This document shows positions 1 to 10,483 of a DNA stretch of 64,000 nt, one piece after another; within the stretch, counting starts at the first letter, position 1; each line of letters starts with the position of its first letter. Below the pieces are notes generated by a model that saw nothing but the letters and a program-made list of their open reading frames with translations, was not told where the DNA came from and searched no databases. Source of the DNA: Vibrio furnissii CIP 102972. GTDB taxonomy: Bacteria > Pseudomonadota > Gammaproteobacteria > Enterobacterales > Vibrionaceae. Location: positions 1,133,695 through 1,197,694 of the forward strand of contig NZ_ACZP01000013.1 in the NCBI RefSeq assembly GCF_000176175.1. Reading direction: 5' to 3'. The position numbers and the translations under genes were made by a program.

Positions 1-815
1 AAACCCCCGAGAACTCGTCTGTGTTCTCGAAAATGCGGGTCTACGATGGTGAAACGCTCAAAGACACCGACCCGAAAGCGAAAAGCTATCAGGAATATCG
101 TGATTACGCCGGCGTCGATGAAGGGATGTCGGGTCTGTCGACCCGTTTCGCGTTCAAAATTTTGTCTCGCGTGTTTAACTTCGATCACAGTGAAGTTGCC
201 GCCAACCCAGTGCATCTGTTCTACGTCATTGAGCAACAAGTCGAGCGCGAACAGTTCCCACAAGAAACCGCAGAACGCTATCTAGAATTCCTCAAAGGGT
301 ATCTGGTACCGCGTTATGTTGAATTCATCGGCAAAGAAATTCAGACCGCTTATCTTGAGTCTTACTCTGAATACGGTCAGAACATCTTTGATCGCTACGT
401 CACCTACGCTGACTTCTGGATTCAAGACCAAGAATACCGCGATCCAGAAACCGGTCAGTTGTTTGACCGTTCGGCACTCAACAGCGAACTGGAAAAAATC
501 GAGAAAACTGCCGGCATCAGTAACCCGAAAGATTTCCGTAACGAAATCGTCAACTTCGTGTTGCGTGCGCGTGCCAACAACAACGGTCAAAACCCGGTTT
601 GGACCAGTTACGAAAAACTACGCACCGTGATCGAGAAAAAAATGTTCTCGAATACCGAAGAGTTACTTCCTGTTATCTCCTTCAATGCGAAAACCTCTTC
701 TGACGATCAGAAGAAACACGACGACTTTGTCGCCCGTATGATGGAGAAGGGCTATACAGAGAAGCAAGTCCGATTGCTGTCTGAGTGGTATTTACGCGTA
801 CGTAAATCCTCTTAA
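1..815 (+). CDS. prkA: PrkA family serine protein kinase, C-terminal part (5' end outside window)
   Basis: This is the last 270 or so residues of PrkA (E. coli YeaG), a protein of roughly 640 residues. The reading frame is open to the left edge (first complete codon at base 3), so the start and the AAA+ ATPase part lie outside the window. The visible part runs from the SSVFSKMRVYDGE segment to the end LLSEWYLRVRKSS and matches the kinase-like C-terminal region of the family almost residue for residue, as I recall the E. coli sequence. PrkA is a cytoplasmic kinase linked to nutrient and nitrogen stress; its substrates are poorly defined. It is followed by yeaH and a SpoVR gene, the usual partners of this kinase. 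The GTG at 21 is internal and not the start. Confidence 0.95.
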   Translation, partial: TPENSSVFSKMRVYDGETLKDTDPKAKSYQEYRDYAGVDEGMSGLSTRFAFKILSRVFNFDHSEVAANPVHLFYVIEQQVEREQFPQETAERYLEFLKGYLVPRYVEFIGKEIQTAYLESYSEYGQNIFDRYVTYADFWIQDQEYRDPETGQLFDRSALNSELEKIEKTAGISNPKDFRNEIVNFVLRARANNNGQNPVWTSYEKLRTVIEKKMFSNTEELLPVISFNAKTSSDDQKKHDDFVARMMEKGYTEKQVRLLSEWYLRVRKSS

Positions 816-843
816 CAGTCAATCAGCCCAGGCCTCAGTTGCG

Positions 844-866
844 GTGGCATTCGGATAGGATGCCAC
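844..866 (+). other. inverted repeat between prkA and yeaH
   Basis: Perfect 7-bp arms GTGGCAT and ATGCCAC flank a 9-base spacer in the prkA-yeaH gap. There is no T-tract after it, so it is not a classic terminator. It may stabilise the 3' end of prkA mRNA or reduce read-through into yeaH (inference). Confidence 0.5.
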
Positions 867-949
867 TTCTGCTGGTCTAACACACAGGGCAGGCCCGAAG
901 TCGTTTGAGCGAACAACGCTCACTGGGGGACGTATACAGGGAGAATCTC

Positions 950-2218
950 ATGGCGCAATTTATCGACAGAAGGTTGAACGGCAAGAACAAGAGCGCAGTC
1001 AACAGACAGCGTTTCTTACGCCGTTACAAAGAGCAGATCAAGGAATCGGTCGCTGATGCCGTCAATCGTCGTTCCATCACCAACACGGAAACCGGCGAAG
1101 ACGTTTCTATTCCGCATCGTGACATCAAAGAGCCCGTTTTCCATCAAGGTAAAGGCGGCCTGCGTGAACGCGTGCACCCGGGAAATGATCAATTCATTCG
1201 CGGCGACAAAATCGAACGGCCGAAAGGTGGCCAAGGGGGCGGCTCAGGTGAAGGGGAAGCCAGCCCGGATGGTGAAGGCGAAGACGATTTTGTATTCCAA
1301 ATTTCCAAAGACGAATATTTAGATATTCTGTTTGAGGATCTGGAACTGCCAAACCTCAAGAAGAATCAAGTCAACAAAATTACGGAATGGAAAACCCACC
1401 GTTCCGGCTTCCAAACAGCCGGGATTCCAGCCAACATTTCCGTGGTGCGTTCATTGCAACAATCCTTGGCTCGTCGCACGGCAATGACCGCAGGTAAACG
1501 CCGCTTAATGAACGAACTGGAAGCCGAACTGGAGCGAATTCAGCACGCCGAACCTGCGCAGCTGCTGGAAGAACGTCGCCTCAAACAGGAAATTGAAGCG
1601 TTACGCGCCAAAATTGATAGCGTGCCGTTTATCGATACATTCGATTTACGATTCAAGAACTATGAAAAGAGACCCGTCCCTTCCAGCCAAGCCGTGATGT
1701 TCTGCTTGATGGACGTATCTGGCTCGATGGATCAAGCCACCAAAGATATCGCCAAACGGTTTTATGTGTTGTTGTATCTGTTCCTCACGCGAACGTACGA
1801 GAACGTGGAAGTGGTCTTCATTCGTCACCATACCCAAGCCAAAGAAGTCGATGAACATGAGTTCTTCTATTCACAAGAAACCGGGGGCACCATCGTCTCC
1901 AGTGCTTTGAAGTTGATGAACGAAATTATTGAAGCACGATACCCACTCGGGGAATGGAACATTTACGGCGCACAAGCATCTGATGGCGACAACTGGGCCG
2001 ATGATTCCCCCCGCTGTAAAGAGCTGCTCACCAACAAGCTCTTACCGTATTGTCAGTACTACGCGTACATCGAGATCACGCGACGTTCGCACCAAACTCT
2101 GTGGCACGAATATGAAAAACTGCAGCCTTCATTTGACAACTTCGCGATGAAGAATATTCGCAATGTGGAAGACATTTTCCCTGTGTTCAGGGAGCTATTC
2201 CACAAGGAAACAGCATAG
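950..2218 (+). CDS. yeaH: YeaH/YhbH family protein (UPF0229) with von Willebrand A domain
   Basis: Protein of 422 residues, close to the 427 of E. coli YeaH. The reading frame extends upstream to 905, but the ATG at 950 gives the family start [15 protein letters not shown] and has GGGAGA about 6 bases before it. The N-terminal half is charged and has a glycine-rich linker ([11 protein letters not shown]). The C-terminal half is a vWA-like fold with an intact MIDAS motif DVSGSMD near residue 257 and a later GGT. The molecular role is not established. In many bacteria it is co-expressed with PrkA under nitrogen or stationary-phase stress, and here it sits 134 bp after prkA and 11 bp before the SpoVR gene, which points to one operon. 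Confidence 0.93.
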   Translation: MAQFIDRRLNGKNKSAVNRQRFLRRYKEQIKESVADAVNRRSITNTETGEDVSIPHRDIKEPVFHQGKGGLRERVHPGNDQFIRGDKIERPKGGQGGGSGEGEASPDGEGEDDFVFQISKDEYLDILFEDLELPNLKKNQVNKITEWKTHRSGFQTAGIPANISVVRSLQQSLARRTAMTAGKRRLMNELEAELERIQHAEPAQLLEERRLKQEIEALRAKIDSVPFIDTFDLRFKNYEKRPVPSSQAVMFCLMDVSGSMDQATKDIAKRFYVLLYLFLTRTYENVEVVFIRHHTQAKEVDEHEFFYSQETGGTIVSSALKLMNEIIEARYPLGEWNIYGAQASDGDNWADDSPRCKELLTNKLLPYCQYYAYIEITRRSHQTLWHEYEKLQPSFDNFAMKNIRNVEDIFPVFRELFHKETA

Positions 2219-2229
2219 GGAGCGCGCAC

Positions 2230-3777
2230 ATGACGACAAAGACCAAAGCGACCTCAAAGCGCAAAACCAAAAGCAATATGTTGCCCGATGGACCGGATTG
2301 GACGTTCGACCTGCTCGAGCAGTATCACGTTGAAATTAAACGGGTTGCTGAACATTACAAACTCGACACTTACCAGAATCAGATTGAGGTGATCACCGCA
2401 GAACAGATGATGGATGCCTACTCCAGCATTGGGATGCCGATTAACTATAACCACTGGTCATTCGGTAAAAAATTCATTCAAACAGAGCAGAACTACAAGC
2501 ACGGCCAAATGGGCCTTGCCTATGAAATTGTCATCAACTCCGACCCATGTATTGCCTATTTGATGGAGGAAAACACCGTCACCATGCAAGCGTTGGTGAT
2601 GGCCCATGCGTGCTACGGACACAACTCGTTTTTTAAAGGCAACTACCTGTTCCAAACGTGGACGGATGCCAGCTCGATCATCGACTACTTGTTGTTTGCC
2701 AAGAACTACATTAGCCAGTGTGAAGAGAGGTACGGCGTCGCCGAAGTGGAACAGTTACTCGACTCCTGCCACGCTTTAATGAACTACGGTGTGGATCGCT
2801 ACAAACGCCCCGAAAAAATATCCATTGCGGAAGAGAAAGCTCGCCAGGAAGAACGCGAAGCCTATCTGCAATCGCAGGTGAACGAACTGTGGCGTACCGT
2901 GCCGAAAAAAACAGCGGAAACCGAAAATCAGCACCGTTTCCCAAGCGAACCCCAAGAGAACATTCTCTACTTCATTGAAAAGCACGCCCCCCTGCTTGAA
3001 CCGTGGCAGCGCGAAATTGTGCGTATTGTGCGTAAAGTGAGTCAGTACTTCTATCCGCAAAAGCAAACGCAAGTGATGAATGAAGGCTGGGCGACCTTCT
3101 GGCACTACACCATTCTCAATCATCTGTATGATGAAGGATTGGTGTCTGACAAATTCATTCTTGAGTTTTTGCATAGCCACACCAGCGTTGTGGCACAACC
3201 GTCCTACAACAGTCAGTACTACAGTGGCATTAACCCCTATGCGTTAGGCTTTGCCATGTTCCGCGACATCAAACGTATCTGTGAAGAGCCGACAGATGAA
3301 GACCGCGAATGGTTCCCTGAATTGGCGGGATCCGACTGGTTGGAAGCGCTCCACTTCGCGATGCATAACTTCAAAGACGAGAGCTTCATTAGCCAATACC
3401 TGTCACCGAAGATCATTCGTGACTTTAAACTGTTCGCTATCTCCGATGATGACCACAAAAACTTTATCGAAGTGAGCGCAATCCATGATGACTTGGGCTA
3501 CCGCCAAATCCGGGAGAAATTGGCCGCTCAATACAACCTCAGCAACTTAGAACCGAATATTCAGGTCTACAGCGTCGACGTGCGTGGCGATCGTTCCATC
3601 ACGCTGCAATACGTGCCGCATGATCGTATTCCTTTAGATCCAAGCTACGAGGAGGTGCTGAAACACATGCATCGCCTGTGGGGTTTTGAAGTCAAACTAG
3701 AGGAGGTCAAGGAGACAGGAAGAAGAGAGATCCTCGCAACCTGCCCGAAGAGGAATGACTTCGAGAGTCATAATTAA
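2230..3777 (+). CDS. ycgB: SpoVR family protein (YcgB-like)
   Basis: Protein of 515 residues, like E. coli YcgB (about 510). It carries the family hallmark MNEGWATFWHYTILNHLYDEG region near residue 285 and a basic N-terminus. SpoVR was named for a spore cortex phenotype in Bacillus; in Gram-negatives the gene is linked to PrkA and stress, and its biochemistry is unknown. It starts 11 bp after yeaH and ends shortly before a strong terminator, so it is the last gene of the prkA-yeaH-spoVR operon. In E. coli ycgB is elsewhere on the chromosome; the three-gene arrangement here supports a common function. Confidence 0.93.
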   Translation: MTTKTKATSKRKTKSNMLPDGPDWTFDLLEQYHVEIKRVAEHYKLDTYQNQIEVITAEQMMDAYSSIGMPINYNHWSFGKKFIQTEQNYKHGQMGLAYEIVINSDPCIAYLMEENTVTMQALVMAHACYGHNSFFKGNYLFQTWTDASSIIDYLLFAKNYISQCEERYGVAEVEQLLDSCHALMNYGVDRYKRPEKISIAEEKARQEEREAYLQSQVNELWRTVPKKTAETENQHRFPSEPQENILYFIEKHAPLLEPWQREIVRIVRKVSQYFYPQKQTQVMNEGWATFWHYTILNHLYDEGLVSDKFILEFLHSHTSVVAQPSYNSQYYSGINPYALGFAMFRDIKRICEEPTDEDREWFPELAGSDWLEALHFAMHNFKDESFISQYLSPKIIRDFKLFAISDDDHKNFIEVSAIHDDLGYRQIREKLAAQYNLSNLEPNIQVYSVDVRGDRSITLQYVPHDRIPLDPSYEEVLKHMHRLWGFEVKLEEVKETGRREILATCPKRNDFESHN

Positions 3778-3815
3778 ACGGGCAAAACACAACATCTAAC
3801 ATGCAATTTGTAATC

Positions 3816-3842
3816 AAAAGCCCCGCGATTGCGGGGCTTTTC
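3816..3842. terminator. bidirectional terminator, spoVR / kdsB
   Basis: AAAAGCCCCGC, loop GATT, GCGGGGCTTTT. It has A and T tracts on both sides and lies between convergent genes, so it can serve the SpoVR operon and the minus-strand kdsB. Confidence 0.9.
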
Positions 3843-3872
3843 TTATTTGGTTCGTGCGATGAACTCACACAA

Positions 3873-4616
3873 TTAACCCACGATGCGACGCACCGCTTCT
3901 AAATCTTCTGGCGTGTCTACACCCGCTGGCGGCGCTTCAAGCGCAACGGCCACGTGGATTTTCTCGCCGTACCACAGCACGCGCAGCTGTTCGAGGCTTT
4001 CAATTTTTTCCAACTGACTTGGCTGCCAATGGATATAAGTATTGATGAAACCGGCGCGATACGCGTAGATCCCAATATGACGCATCAAGGGTTGAACGAT
4101 GGTTTTATCGTTGGCAAAGTTGTCGCGATCCCATGGAATCGAAGCGCGGCTAAAATACAGCGCATACCCGTCTTTGTCGGTCACCACTTTCACCGCATTG
4201 GGGTTAAACACCTCTTCGGCATCGCTAATTTCAACCGCTAGGGTTGCCATCGGCGCTTGGCTCGCGGCCAGATTATCGGCCACTTGACGAATAATACTCG
4301 GCGGGATCAGCGGTTCATCACCTTGCACATTGACGATGATGTGGTCATCTTCGATGCCCATTCGTTTCACCACTTCGGCCAAGCGTTCAGTACCTGACTG
4401 GTGGTCCGGCGATGTCATGCATACCGTGCCGCCAAAGGCGTTCACGGCCTGTTCTACTCGCGCATCATCTGTCGCGACAATGACGCGATCCGCGCCCGCT
4501 TGCATCGCTTGTTCATAGACCCATTGCACCATTGGCTTGCCTGCGATATCCGCCAGCGGTTTGCCCGGTAAACGCGTCGACTGGTAGCGCGCAGGAATGA
4601 CAACCGTAAACGACAT
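3873..4616 (-). CDS. kdsB: 3-deoxy-manno-octulosonate cytidylyltransferase
   Basis: CMP-Kdo synthetase, 247 residues (E. coli 248). It activates Kdo with CTP for the inner core of LPS in the cytoplasm. The N-terminal nucleotide-binding segment [17 protein letters not shown] and the QWVYEQA and VQGDEPLI motifs are intact. Its ATG shares one base with the stop of ycaR (TAATG), and it is the last gene of the minus-strand lpxK-ycaR-kdsB group. This order is conserved in enterobacteria and vibrios. Confidence 0.97.
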   Translation of the reverse strand: MSFTVVIPARYQSTRLPGKPLADIAGKPMVQWVYEQAMQAGADRVIVATDDARVEQAVNAFGGTVCMTSPDHQSGTERLAEVVKRMGIEDDHIIVNVQGDEPLIPPSIIRQVADNLAASQAPMATLAVEISDAEEVFNPNAVKVVTDKDGYALYFSRASIPWDRDNFANDKTIVQPLMRHIGIYAYRAGFINTYIHWQPSQLEKIESLEQLRVLWYGEKIHVAVALEAPPAGVDTPEDLEAVRRIVG

Positions 4617-4795
4617 TAGCGTCCCTCATCCATCGACATGGTGCGAGCTTCGTTTTCCAGCAGCACTGGAATCCCTTCTTTAATCGGGTAAGCGAGGCGA
4701 TCCAATTTACAAATCAGCTCTTGGTGATCTTTATCGTACGTCAGTTTGCCTTTACAGACTGGGCAAGCCACGATTTCAAGCAGACGGTGATCCAT
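4616..4795 (-). CDS. ycaR: Trm112 family protein YcaR
   Basis: Small gene coding for 59 residues, [20 protein letters not shown] up to the end SMDEGR. It has CPVC near residue 11 and a further Cys at 29 ([21 protein letters not shown]), the pattern of the UPF0434/Trm112 family. Homologues of Trm112 activate methyltransferases; a role for YcaR is not settled. Its start lies 20 bp inside the end of lpxK and its stop overlaps the kdsB start, so translation is probably coupled through the three genes. Confidence 0.92.
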   Translation of the reverse strand: MDHRLLEIVACPVCKGKLTYDKDHQELICKLDRLAYPIKEGIPVLLENEARTMSMDEGR

Positions 4796-5783
4796 ACTGT
4801 TCCATTACCTCTTTAATTGTTTCCAGAATGCACTGTTTATCTTCGGCGGCAATTTCCGCTGAAACAGGTAAATACCACCAGTTGTTCTCGGCAAAGCCGG
4901 TGCATTTGACGGCATCTTTTTCTGTCATGATGACATGGTCTCCGCGACTGGCTAATACGCGCAGTTCAGAGACATCAAATTCTTTATGGTCTGCAAACCC
5001 ATGCGTCACCACTGGGGTTGCGCCGAGCTGTTCTAATGTGTTGAAAAAGCGAGGTGGGTGTCCAATCCCCGCCCAAGCGACCAGATTGGTCAGTTCACTG
5101 ACCGACACTTTCTCACCCGTAACCAAATTGACAGCCCGCTCAGGTTGAAGGCGCATGGCAATTTCGCCATCTTGAGCCACACCACCGTTGGTCATGATGA
5201 AGTCAACCTCTTTGAGCCGAGCAATCGGTTCACGCAGTGGACCAAGGGGGATCATCTGTTCATTTCCAAAACGACGAACGCCATCGATCACGACAAATTC
5301 AATATCGCGCTCTAACGCGTAGTGCTGAAGGCCATCGTCGGTGATCACGACATCGATCGCCTGCGCCAAAAGCGCCTTCACGGCATTAGCACGAATTGGA
5401 TCGACTGCCACGGGCGCCCCTGTACGCTGATGAATCAGCTTCGGTTCATCGCCACAATGGGCTGCTGGCGTTTGCGCATCAACCACCAGCGGGTAAGACG
5501 GCGCTTTGGCTCCATAACCGCGAGACACCACCCCCGGCTTGTAACCCAACGCTTGCAAGGTTTCCACCAGCCACACCACCACAGGCGTTTTACCGTTGCC
5601 TCCGGCGGTGATATTCCCCACCACAAGAACGGGAACTGGCGCTTTGTAACTCGGTTTCAGTCCACGTTGATAACGGTGTCTGCGCGAGCGACTCACCGCA
5701 GCGAAGAGCACACTCAGTGGCCACAACAGTGGCCACAGCAGATAAGACATCCAGTGACGCTGAAACCAGATCTTTTCAATCAC
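4776..5783 (-). CDS. lpxK: tetraacyldisaccharide 4'-kinase
   Basis: LpxK, 335 residues. It phosphorylates the 4' position of the tetra-acylated lipid A disaccharide at the inner face of the inner membrane. An N-terminal hydrophobic helix ([17 protein letters not shown]) anchors it. The P-loop is [12 protein letters not shown] near residue 58, and the DDGLQH motif follows near 150. It starts 3 bp after msbA, giving the usual msbA-lpxK pair, so lipid A 4'-phosphorylation and core-lipid A flipping are made together. Confidence 0.97.
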   Translation of the reverse strand: MIEKIWFQRHWMSYLLWPLLWPLSVLFAAVSRSRRHRYQRGLKPSYKAPVPVLVVGNITAGGNGKTPVVVWLVETLQALGYKPGVVSRGYGAKAPSYPLVVDAQTPAAHCGDEPKLIHQRTGAPVAVDPIRANAVKALLAQAIDVVITDDGLQHYALERDIEFVVIDGVRRFGNEQMIPLGPLREPIARLKEVDFIMTNGGVAQDGEIAMRLQPERAVNLVTGEKVSVSELTNLVAWAGIGHPPRFFNTLEQLGATPVVTHGFADHKEFDVSELRVLASRGDHVIMTEKDAVKCTGFAENNWWYLPVSAEIAAEDKQCILETIKEVMEQYGSPSA

Positions 5784-5786
5784 GAA

Positions 5787-7535
5787 TTATTCACCGAACT
5801 GAATGCGGTGCAATTGCGCGTAAGCACCATCTTTAGCCAGCAATTCAGCGTGCTTACCGCGTTCGATAATTTCGCCCTCATCAACCACCAGAATCTCATC
5901 GGCTTGTTCGATCGTCGACAGGCGGTGCGCAATCACCAGCACTGTTTTGTTCTTCTGCAGCTCATCGAGAGCCGCTTGAATCGCACGTTCCGATTCGGTA
6001 TCCAGTGCAGATGTCGCTTCATCAAGAATCAAGACCGGCGCATCGCGCAGCAAAGCTCGCGCAATCGCAATGCGTTGACGCTGACCACCAGACAGGCTCG
6101 CACCATTTTCACCAATCATGGTATCCAAGCCGTCATCCATGTTCTGCACGAAGTCCATCGCATGCGCCAAACGCGCCGCTTCTTCAATCTGTTCACGCGT
6201 GTAGTTGCCTTCCGCCGCATACGCAATGTTGTTGGCAATGGTGTCGTTGAACAGGTGAACGTTTTGCGAAACCAAAGCAAAATGCTGGCGCAGGTTGGTC
6301 AGTTTGTAATCGCGAATGTCATGTTCATCAAGCGTGATCGAGCCAGAATCCACATCATAAAAGCGTGTAAACAGATTGGCGATGGTCGACTTACCCGACC
6401 CAGAACGGCCAACCAGTGCCACGGTTTTGCCTTGTGGAATGGTAAAACTCACATGCGACAACGCGGGCTTTTCTTTGCCTTGGTAAGTGAACGTCACATC
6501 TTTCACCGCAATGTCACCGCGCACTTTATCGGTTTCAAATTTACCGGTGTCGTTTTCGGTTTCTAGCGCCATCAGTTGGAACAACGTTTGGCTTGCAGCC
6601 ATACCGCGTTGGAAATCAGAAGTCACGTTGGTCAATGCTTTGAGTGGACGCATCAAGCCAAACATGGCCGAGAAAATCACCGTGAACGTCCCCGGAGTCA
6701 GTTGGTCACGAATGGAATCAAAGCTTGCTAAGTACAGCACTGCCACCAGCGCCATTGATGCAATCATTTGAATCACTGGGTTGGCAATGGACTGCGCAGA
6801 AACCAGCTTCATGGTTTGCTGGCGCATCTTATTACTCACAGTTTCAAAACGCTTTGTTTCCACGTTTTGGCCACCGTAACTCAGCACCACTTTGTGGCCT
6901 TTCAACATCTGCTCGGCAGAAGACGTCACATGACCCATCGTGGTTTGCATGCTTTTGGAAATCTTACGAAAGCGCTTCGACACGACGCTGATCCCCATCG
7001 CCACGACAGGCGCGACCACCAAGAGCACCAGCGACAACTGCCAGCTGTTCCAAAACATCAACACGAGGAGGCCGACAATGCTCGCACCTTCACGTACGAT
7101 ACTCACCAGCGCTTTACTGGTTGCGCCCGCGACTTGTTCGGTATCGTAGGTAATGCGTGAGAGCAATCCGCCCGTAGACTCGCGGTCAAAGAAGCTGACC
7201 GGCATGTGCATGAACTGATTGAAAATACGGCGACGCATCAACATCACCACATTCCCCGACACCCAACTGAGGCAATAGGAAGAGACAAAGCTACTGATGC
7301 CGCGCACCATCATCAACCCCAGAATGATGAACGGCAGCGTTTTCAGAAAATTGGACTCCGCTTGGCCAAAACCTTCATCCAGCAAAGGTTTCAACAACGA
7401 AATCATATAAGTATCAGAAACAGCGTTCACCACCAGTGCGATTACTGCAACCACCAAGCCCGCTTTGTAAAGGCGAATATAGGTCCACAAGCGTTTAAAA
7501 GTTTGCCAAGTGGTTTCGTCAGAATTCAGTGACAT
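5787..7535 (-). CDS. msbA: lipid A ABC transporter, ATP-binding/permease MsbA
   Basis: Homodimeric half-size ABC exporter of 582 residues that flips core-lipid A across the inner membrane. Six transmembrane helices occupy roughly residues 25-320. The ATPase domain shows Walker [10 protein letters not shown] near 376, signature LSGGQRQR and Walker B VLILDEAT followed by an H-loop AHRLST. The 3-bp spacing to lpxK and 32-bp spacing to comEC indicate co-transcription. Confidence 0.97.
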   Translation of the reverse strand: MSLNSDETTWQTFKRLWTYIRLYKAGLVVAVIALVVNAVSDTYMISLLKPLLDEGFGQAESNFLKTLPFIILGLMMVRGISSFVSSYCLSWVSGNVVMLMRRRIFNQFMHMPVSFFDRESTGGLLSRITYDTEQVAGATSKALVSIVREGASIVGLLVLMFWNSWQLSLVLLVVAPVVAMGISVVSKRFRKISKSMQTTMGHVTSSAEQMLKGHKVVLSYGGQNVETKRFETVSNKMRQQTMKLVSAQSIANPVIQMIASMALVAVLYLASFDSIRDQLTPGTFTVIFSAMFGLMRPLKALTNVTSDFQRGMAASQTLFQLMALETENDTGKFETDKVRGDIAVKDVTFTYQGKEKPALSHVSFTIPQGKTVALVGRSGSGKSTIANLFTRFYDVDSGSITLDEHDIRDYKLTNLRQHFALVSQNVHLFNDTIANNIAYAAEGNYTREQIEEAARLAHAMDFVQNMDDGLDTMIGENGASLSGGQRQRIAIARALLRDAPVLILDEATSALDTESERAIQAALDELQKNKTVLVIAHRLSTIEQADEILVVDEGEIIERGKHAELLAKDGAYAQLHRIQFGE

Positions 7536-7567
7536 AGATAAGCTTTATTTTGATGACAATATTGCGG

Positions 7568-9808
7568 TCATTCTACCCCTTTACGTAGCATCTGCCTATA
7601 CCAAGGGGGATATCCTGACTGGCGCAATGTTGATAATAGACGAGTTTCTGCGCGATAGCTGAGGGTGATTTGCCCCGCCTCCCCCGTATCCAGCCACTTT
7701 GCCCCAGTCGCTTGATAGCGTTGAACCACGTCTTGAGCGGGCAGATGCCATTGATTGCCTTTGGCCAACGAGGCGATTGCCACCTGCGGCGCCACGTGTT
7801 CGATAAAGCGAGCGGTCGAGGAAGTTTTGCTACCATGATGCGGCACAATCATGATATCGCTCTTGATATCTTTGGCTTGGCGACTGAGTAACCACTCACC
7901 GACTGCCGTCACATCGCCAGCCAACAACACGGAATGACCATATTCAGGATCGCTGAGCCTCAGCACGCAGGAGTGCACATTGTGCGCGCGCGAGACCGTT
8001 TTCGGCGGCCACAACGCCTGTAATCTCAGCCCCTGCCAATCCCATTGTTGCCCTGCAACACACGTTCGCCATTGGGGTTGACGTTGACTGGCCAATACCC
8101 ATGACGGAGACAACCATTGCTGCGCATCCGCCAAACCGCCTGCATGATCGCTATCCATATGACTGATAATCAAGCCATCCAGTTGATGCACGCCACGTTG
8201 ATGGAGCAGTGGCACCACCAGTGAGCGCACGTAACTGCCATCAGGCCAACCACTGCCGGTGTCATAGAGCAACACGCGCTGCTGGCGCTCAATCAGCACC
8301 GCCAGACCATGGCCAACATCAAGCACATCAATGCGCCAGCGATCCTTGGGCGAATTGAACTCCCACATGCCAAGCGCGAGTAGTGCCACAGCGATTCGGG
8401 CATCGCGACTCAGCAATGGACGCAGCACCCAACCGATCCCGCCAGCGCACAACACGAACGTGGTGGCATGACTGACTGCCACCCAACTGGATTCAGAGAG
8501 TGTTAATGCCTGACTCAAAGGCCAAAAGCTGAGATCAATCAGCGTCCATATCCAATCGACTTGCTCAAACAGCGACGTCAAGACCAACCCCAAGAACAGC
8601 AGCGGCACAATCACCACACTGAACCACGGAATAAACACCAAGTTGTAGAGCGCCGACGATAGGCTAAAACCAGAGAAAAACATCGCAGAGATCGGCGTCA
8701 TCAATAGAACCAACGTACACTGCGTCATGACAAGCTGTCGCCATCCACGTTGCGTCGATGAACGACTCGCAAGTTGATACAGCACGACCGCGACGGCCAA
8801 GAACGACAACCAAAAACTCATCGACAGCGGCGCAAATGGCGACACCAGCAGCAACGCGCCCAGTGTCAACAGAATGCGCTGCACAGCCGTGATGCGCCAC
8901 CCGCTCATCGTCAATAGTACATTCAGCGTACACATGAGCAACGCGCGCTGTGTCGGCAAGGTAAATCCAGCCAACCACGCGTACACCGTGGCCATCAGCA
9001 GACCGACGATCCATGGCAGCCACAGCGCGTTCACGTGGATGCGCATTAACGCGCTTCCCAACAAATAACCCACAGCGAAAGCCATGCCGATGTGCAATCC
9101 AGATATCGCAACCAAATGGATTAATCCGCTGTCGCGAAGCGCGCGCCAGTCATCTTCCTGAATGCCATTGCGGTCGCCAAACGTCAGCGCCAAAATCATG
9201 CCTTGTGCTTGGAGATGTTGCGTAGCAACTTGGATTTTTTGGTGCAAAGTGTCCCGCCAGCTGGGTCGAGAGACGACCGAAAACGCCGACTGCGGTTTGA
9301 CGGTCGCGCGAGCAACCCAACCTTGGCTGAGATAGTATGCTTCTATATCAAATCCGGTTTCATTGAGGCGTCCATAAATCGGTTTCACCGTGACTGAAAA
9401 CGTCACCTGATCGCCGATATGGAGTGCAATGGGCGCGACTAATCGGACAATCGGCTGACGAAAGGTGGGCAATTGTTGACCGTTAATTGATCTCACCACG
9501 ATACTGCCTTCATTCCCGTAACTTATTTGCTTAAAAAAGCTGTCAACCTCTCCTTTTATGGTAATATCCTGCCCTGCTTGAAAAATAGTGTTGGATTGAG
9601 ATCTCATTACGTTGCCATGTGTTACTATCACTAACACGGCAAACGCGATCCCGCCCCATCCTCTGAGCCGAGTGACTAATACGGTGCCCATCAGAGCGAC
9701 AAGGCAAATGAATGCAAAACCCCAACTTGGCATCCGCGGCCAATAGGGTGCAGACAAGACGGTGAGCGAGAACGAAATGAGCATCCAATAATTCGAATAG
9801 AGAGTCAT
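7568..9808 (-). CDS. comEC: DNA internalization-related competence protein ComEC/Rec2
   Basis: Protein of 746 residues with the ComEC layout: N-terminal membrane helices and a DUF4131-like periplasmic part, the central competence domain (RDSGLIHLVAISGLHIGM, then many helices), and a C-terminal metallo-beta-lactamase-like domain (DVGHGLAVLIE, SHMDSDHAGGL). ComEC forms the inner-membrane channel for single-stranded DNA during natural transformation. The gene is upstream of msbA as in most gammaproteobacteria. Its ATG at 9808 is only 8 bp from the divergent DUF2062 start, so the promoter must overlap the neighbour or be very compact. Confidence 0.93.
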   Translation of the reverse strand: MTLYSNYWMLISFSLTVLSAPYWPRMPSWGFAFICLVALMGTVLVTRLRGWGGIAFAVLVIVTHGNVMRSQSNTIFQAGQDITIKGEVDSFFKQISYGNEGSIVVRSINGQQLPTFRQPIVRLVAPIALHIGDQVTFSVTVKPIYGRLNETGFDIEAYYLSQGWVARATVKPQSAFSVVSRPSWRDTLHQKIQVATQHLQAQGMILALTFGDRNGIQEDDWRALRDSGLIHLVAISGLHIGMAFAVGYLLGSALMRIHVNALWLPWIVGLLMATVYAWLAGFTLPTQRALLMCTLNVLLTMSGWRITAVQRILLTLGALLLVSPFAPLSMSFWLSFLAVAVVLYQLASRSSTQRGWRQLVMTQCTLVLLMTPISAMFFSGFSLSSALYNLVFIPWFSVVIVPLLFLGLVLTSLFEQVDWIWTLIDLSFWPLSQALTLSESSWVAVSHATTFVLCAGGIGWVLRPLLSRDARIAVALLALGMWEFNSPKDRWRIDVLDVGHGLAVLIERQQRVLLYDTGSGWPDGSYVRSLVVPLLHQRGVHQLDGLIISHMDSDHAGGLADAQQWLSPSWVLASQRQPQWRTCVAGQQWDWQGLRLQALWPPKTVSRAHNVHSCVLRLSDPEYGHSVLLAGDVTAVGEWLLSRQAKDIKSDIMIVPHHGSKTSSTARFIEHVAPQVAIASLAKGNQWHLPAQDVVQRYQATGAKWLDTGEAGQITLSYRAETRLLSTLRQSGYPPWYRQMLRKGVE

Positions 9809-9816
9809 GTTCCCCT

Positions 9817-10347
9817 ATGCCAAGAAAATTCATTAAGCGGTTTATGCCTGACCACGACGTCATCAAACGTCAAAAGGCATTAAAAGTTTTTGGCAATGTG
9901 CTTTATAACCCAAACTTGTGGTGTCTCAATCGACGCTCTGCTGCCGGTGCGTTTGCTGTTGGTCTATTCATGGCATTTGTGCCACTGCCAAGCCAAATGA
10001 TCATGGCTGCCGGTCTCGCGATTCTGTTCGGTGTCAACTTGCCTTTATCCATCGCCTTGGTCTGGATTACCAATCCCATCACGATGCCCGTAATTTTCTA
10101 CTTCTGTTACAAAGTCGGTGCCTTGCTGATGAACGTGCCGCCTCAACCGTTTCATTTTGAGGCGACGTGGGACTTCATCATGCAGCAAATGAGCACCATC
10201 GGCCCTCCGTTCTTACTTGGGTGTGCCGTCTGCGGTGTAACCGCTTCGCTACTGGGCTATTTTGGTATTCGCGGTCTATGGCGTTATTCGGTGGTGCGCA
10301 GTTGGAAAAAACGTCGTACCAGTAAAGTGGCATCTAAGATAATCTGA
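9817..10347 (+). CDS. DUF2062 domain-containing membrane protein
   Basis: Small protein of 176 residues with two or three hydrophobic segments: a long one from about 46 to 98 (GAFAVGLFMAFVPLPSQMIMAA onwards) and one near 130-150. The family motif FxPLPxQM-type segment and WITNPITMP are typical of DUF2062. The function is unknown; a membrane location is inferred. It is transcribed away from comEC with only 8 bp between the two starts and ends before a terminator shared with lolE. Confidence 0.88.
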   Translation: MPRKFIKRFMPDHDVIKRQKALKVFGNVLYNPNLWCLNRRSAAGAFAVGLFMAFVPLPSQMIMAAGLAILFGVNLPLSIALVWITNPITMPVIFYFCYKVGALLMNVPPQPFHFEATWDFIMQQMSTIGPPFLLGCAVCGVTASLLGYFGIRGLWRYSVVRSWKKRRTSKVASKII

Positions 10348-10429
10348 ACACGTCGGCATGAAGTAAGCTTTGTGTAACGCTGAGAGCGATAAAGAATTCT
10401 GGTCTGCAATTCGTTGTAGACTCAGTATG

Positions 10430-10456
10430 AAAAAAGGACCCGACGGGTCCTTTTTT
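10430..10456. terminator. bidirectional terminator, DUF2062 gene / lolE
   Basis: AAAAAAGGACCC, loop GAC, GGGTCCTTTTTT. A near-perfect symmetric hairpin between convergent genes. Confidence 0.9.
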
Positions 10457-10483
10457 ATTGCGTTAGCGTTTACTTCATCGCGG

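Noticed and set aside
905..949. Upstream TTG start for yeaH
   Set aside because: The ATG at 950 has a good ribosome site and matches the family N-terminus.
5322..6566. 414-codon plus-strand open frame across lpxK and msbA
   Set aside because: It is antisense to two clearly recognised genes, is rich in His, Arg and Gln as expected for a shadow frame, and has no ribosome site or family features.
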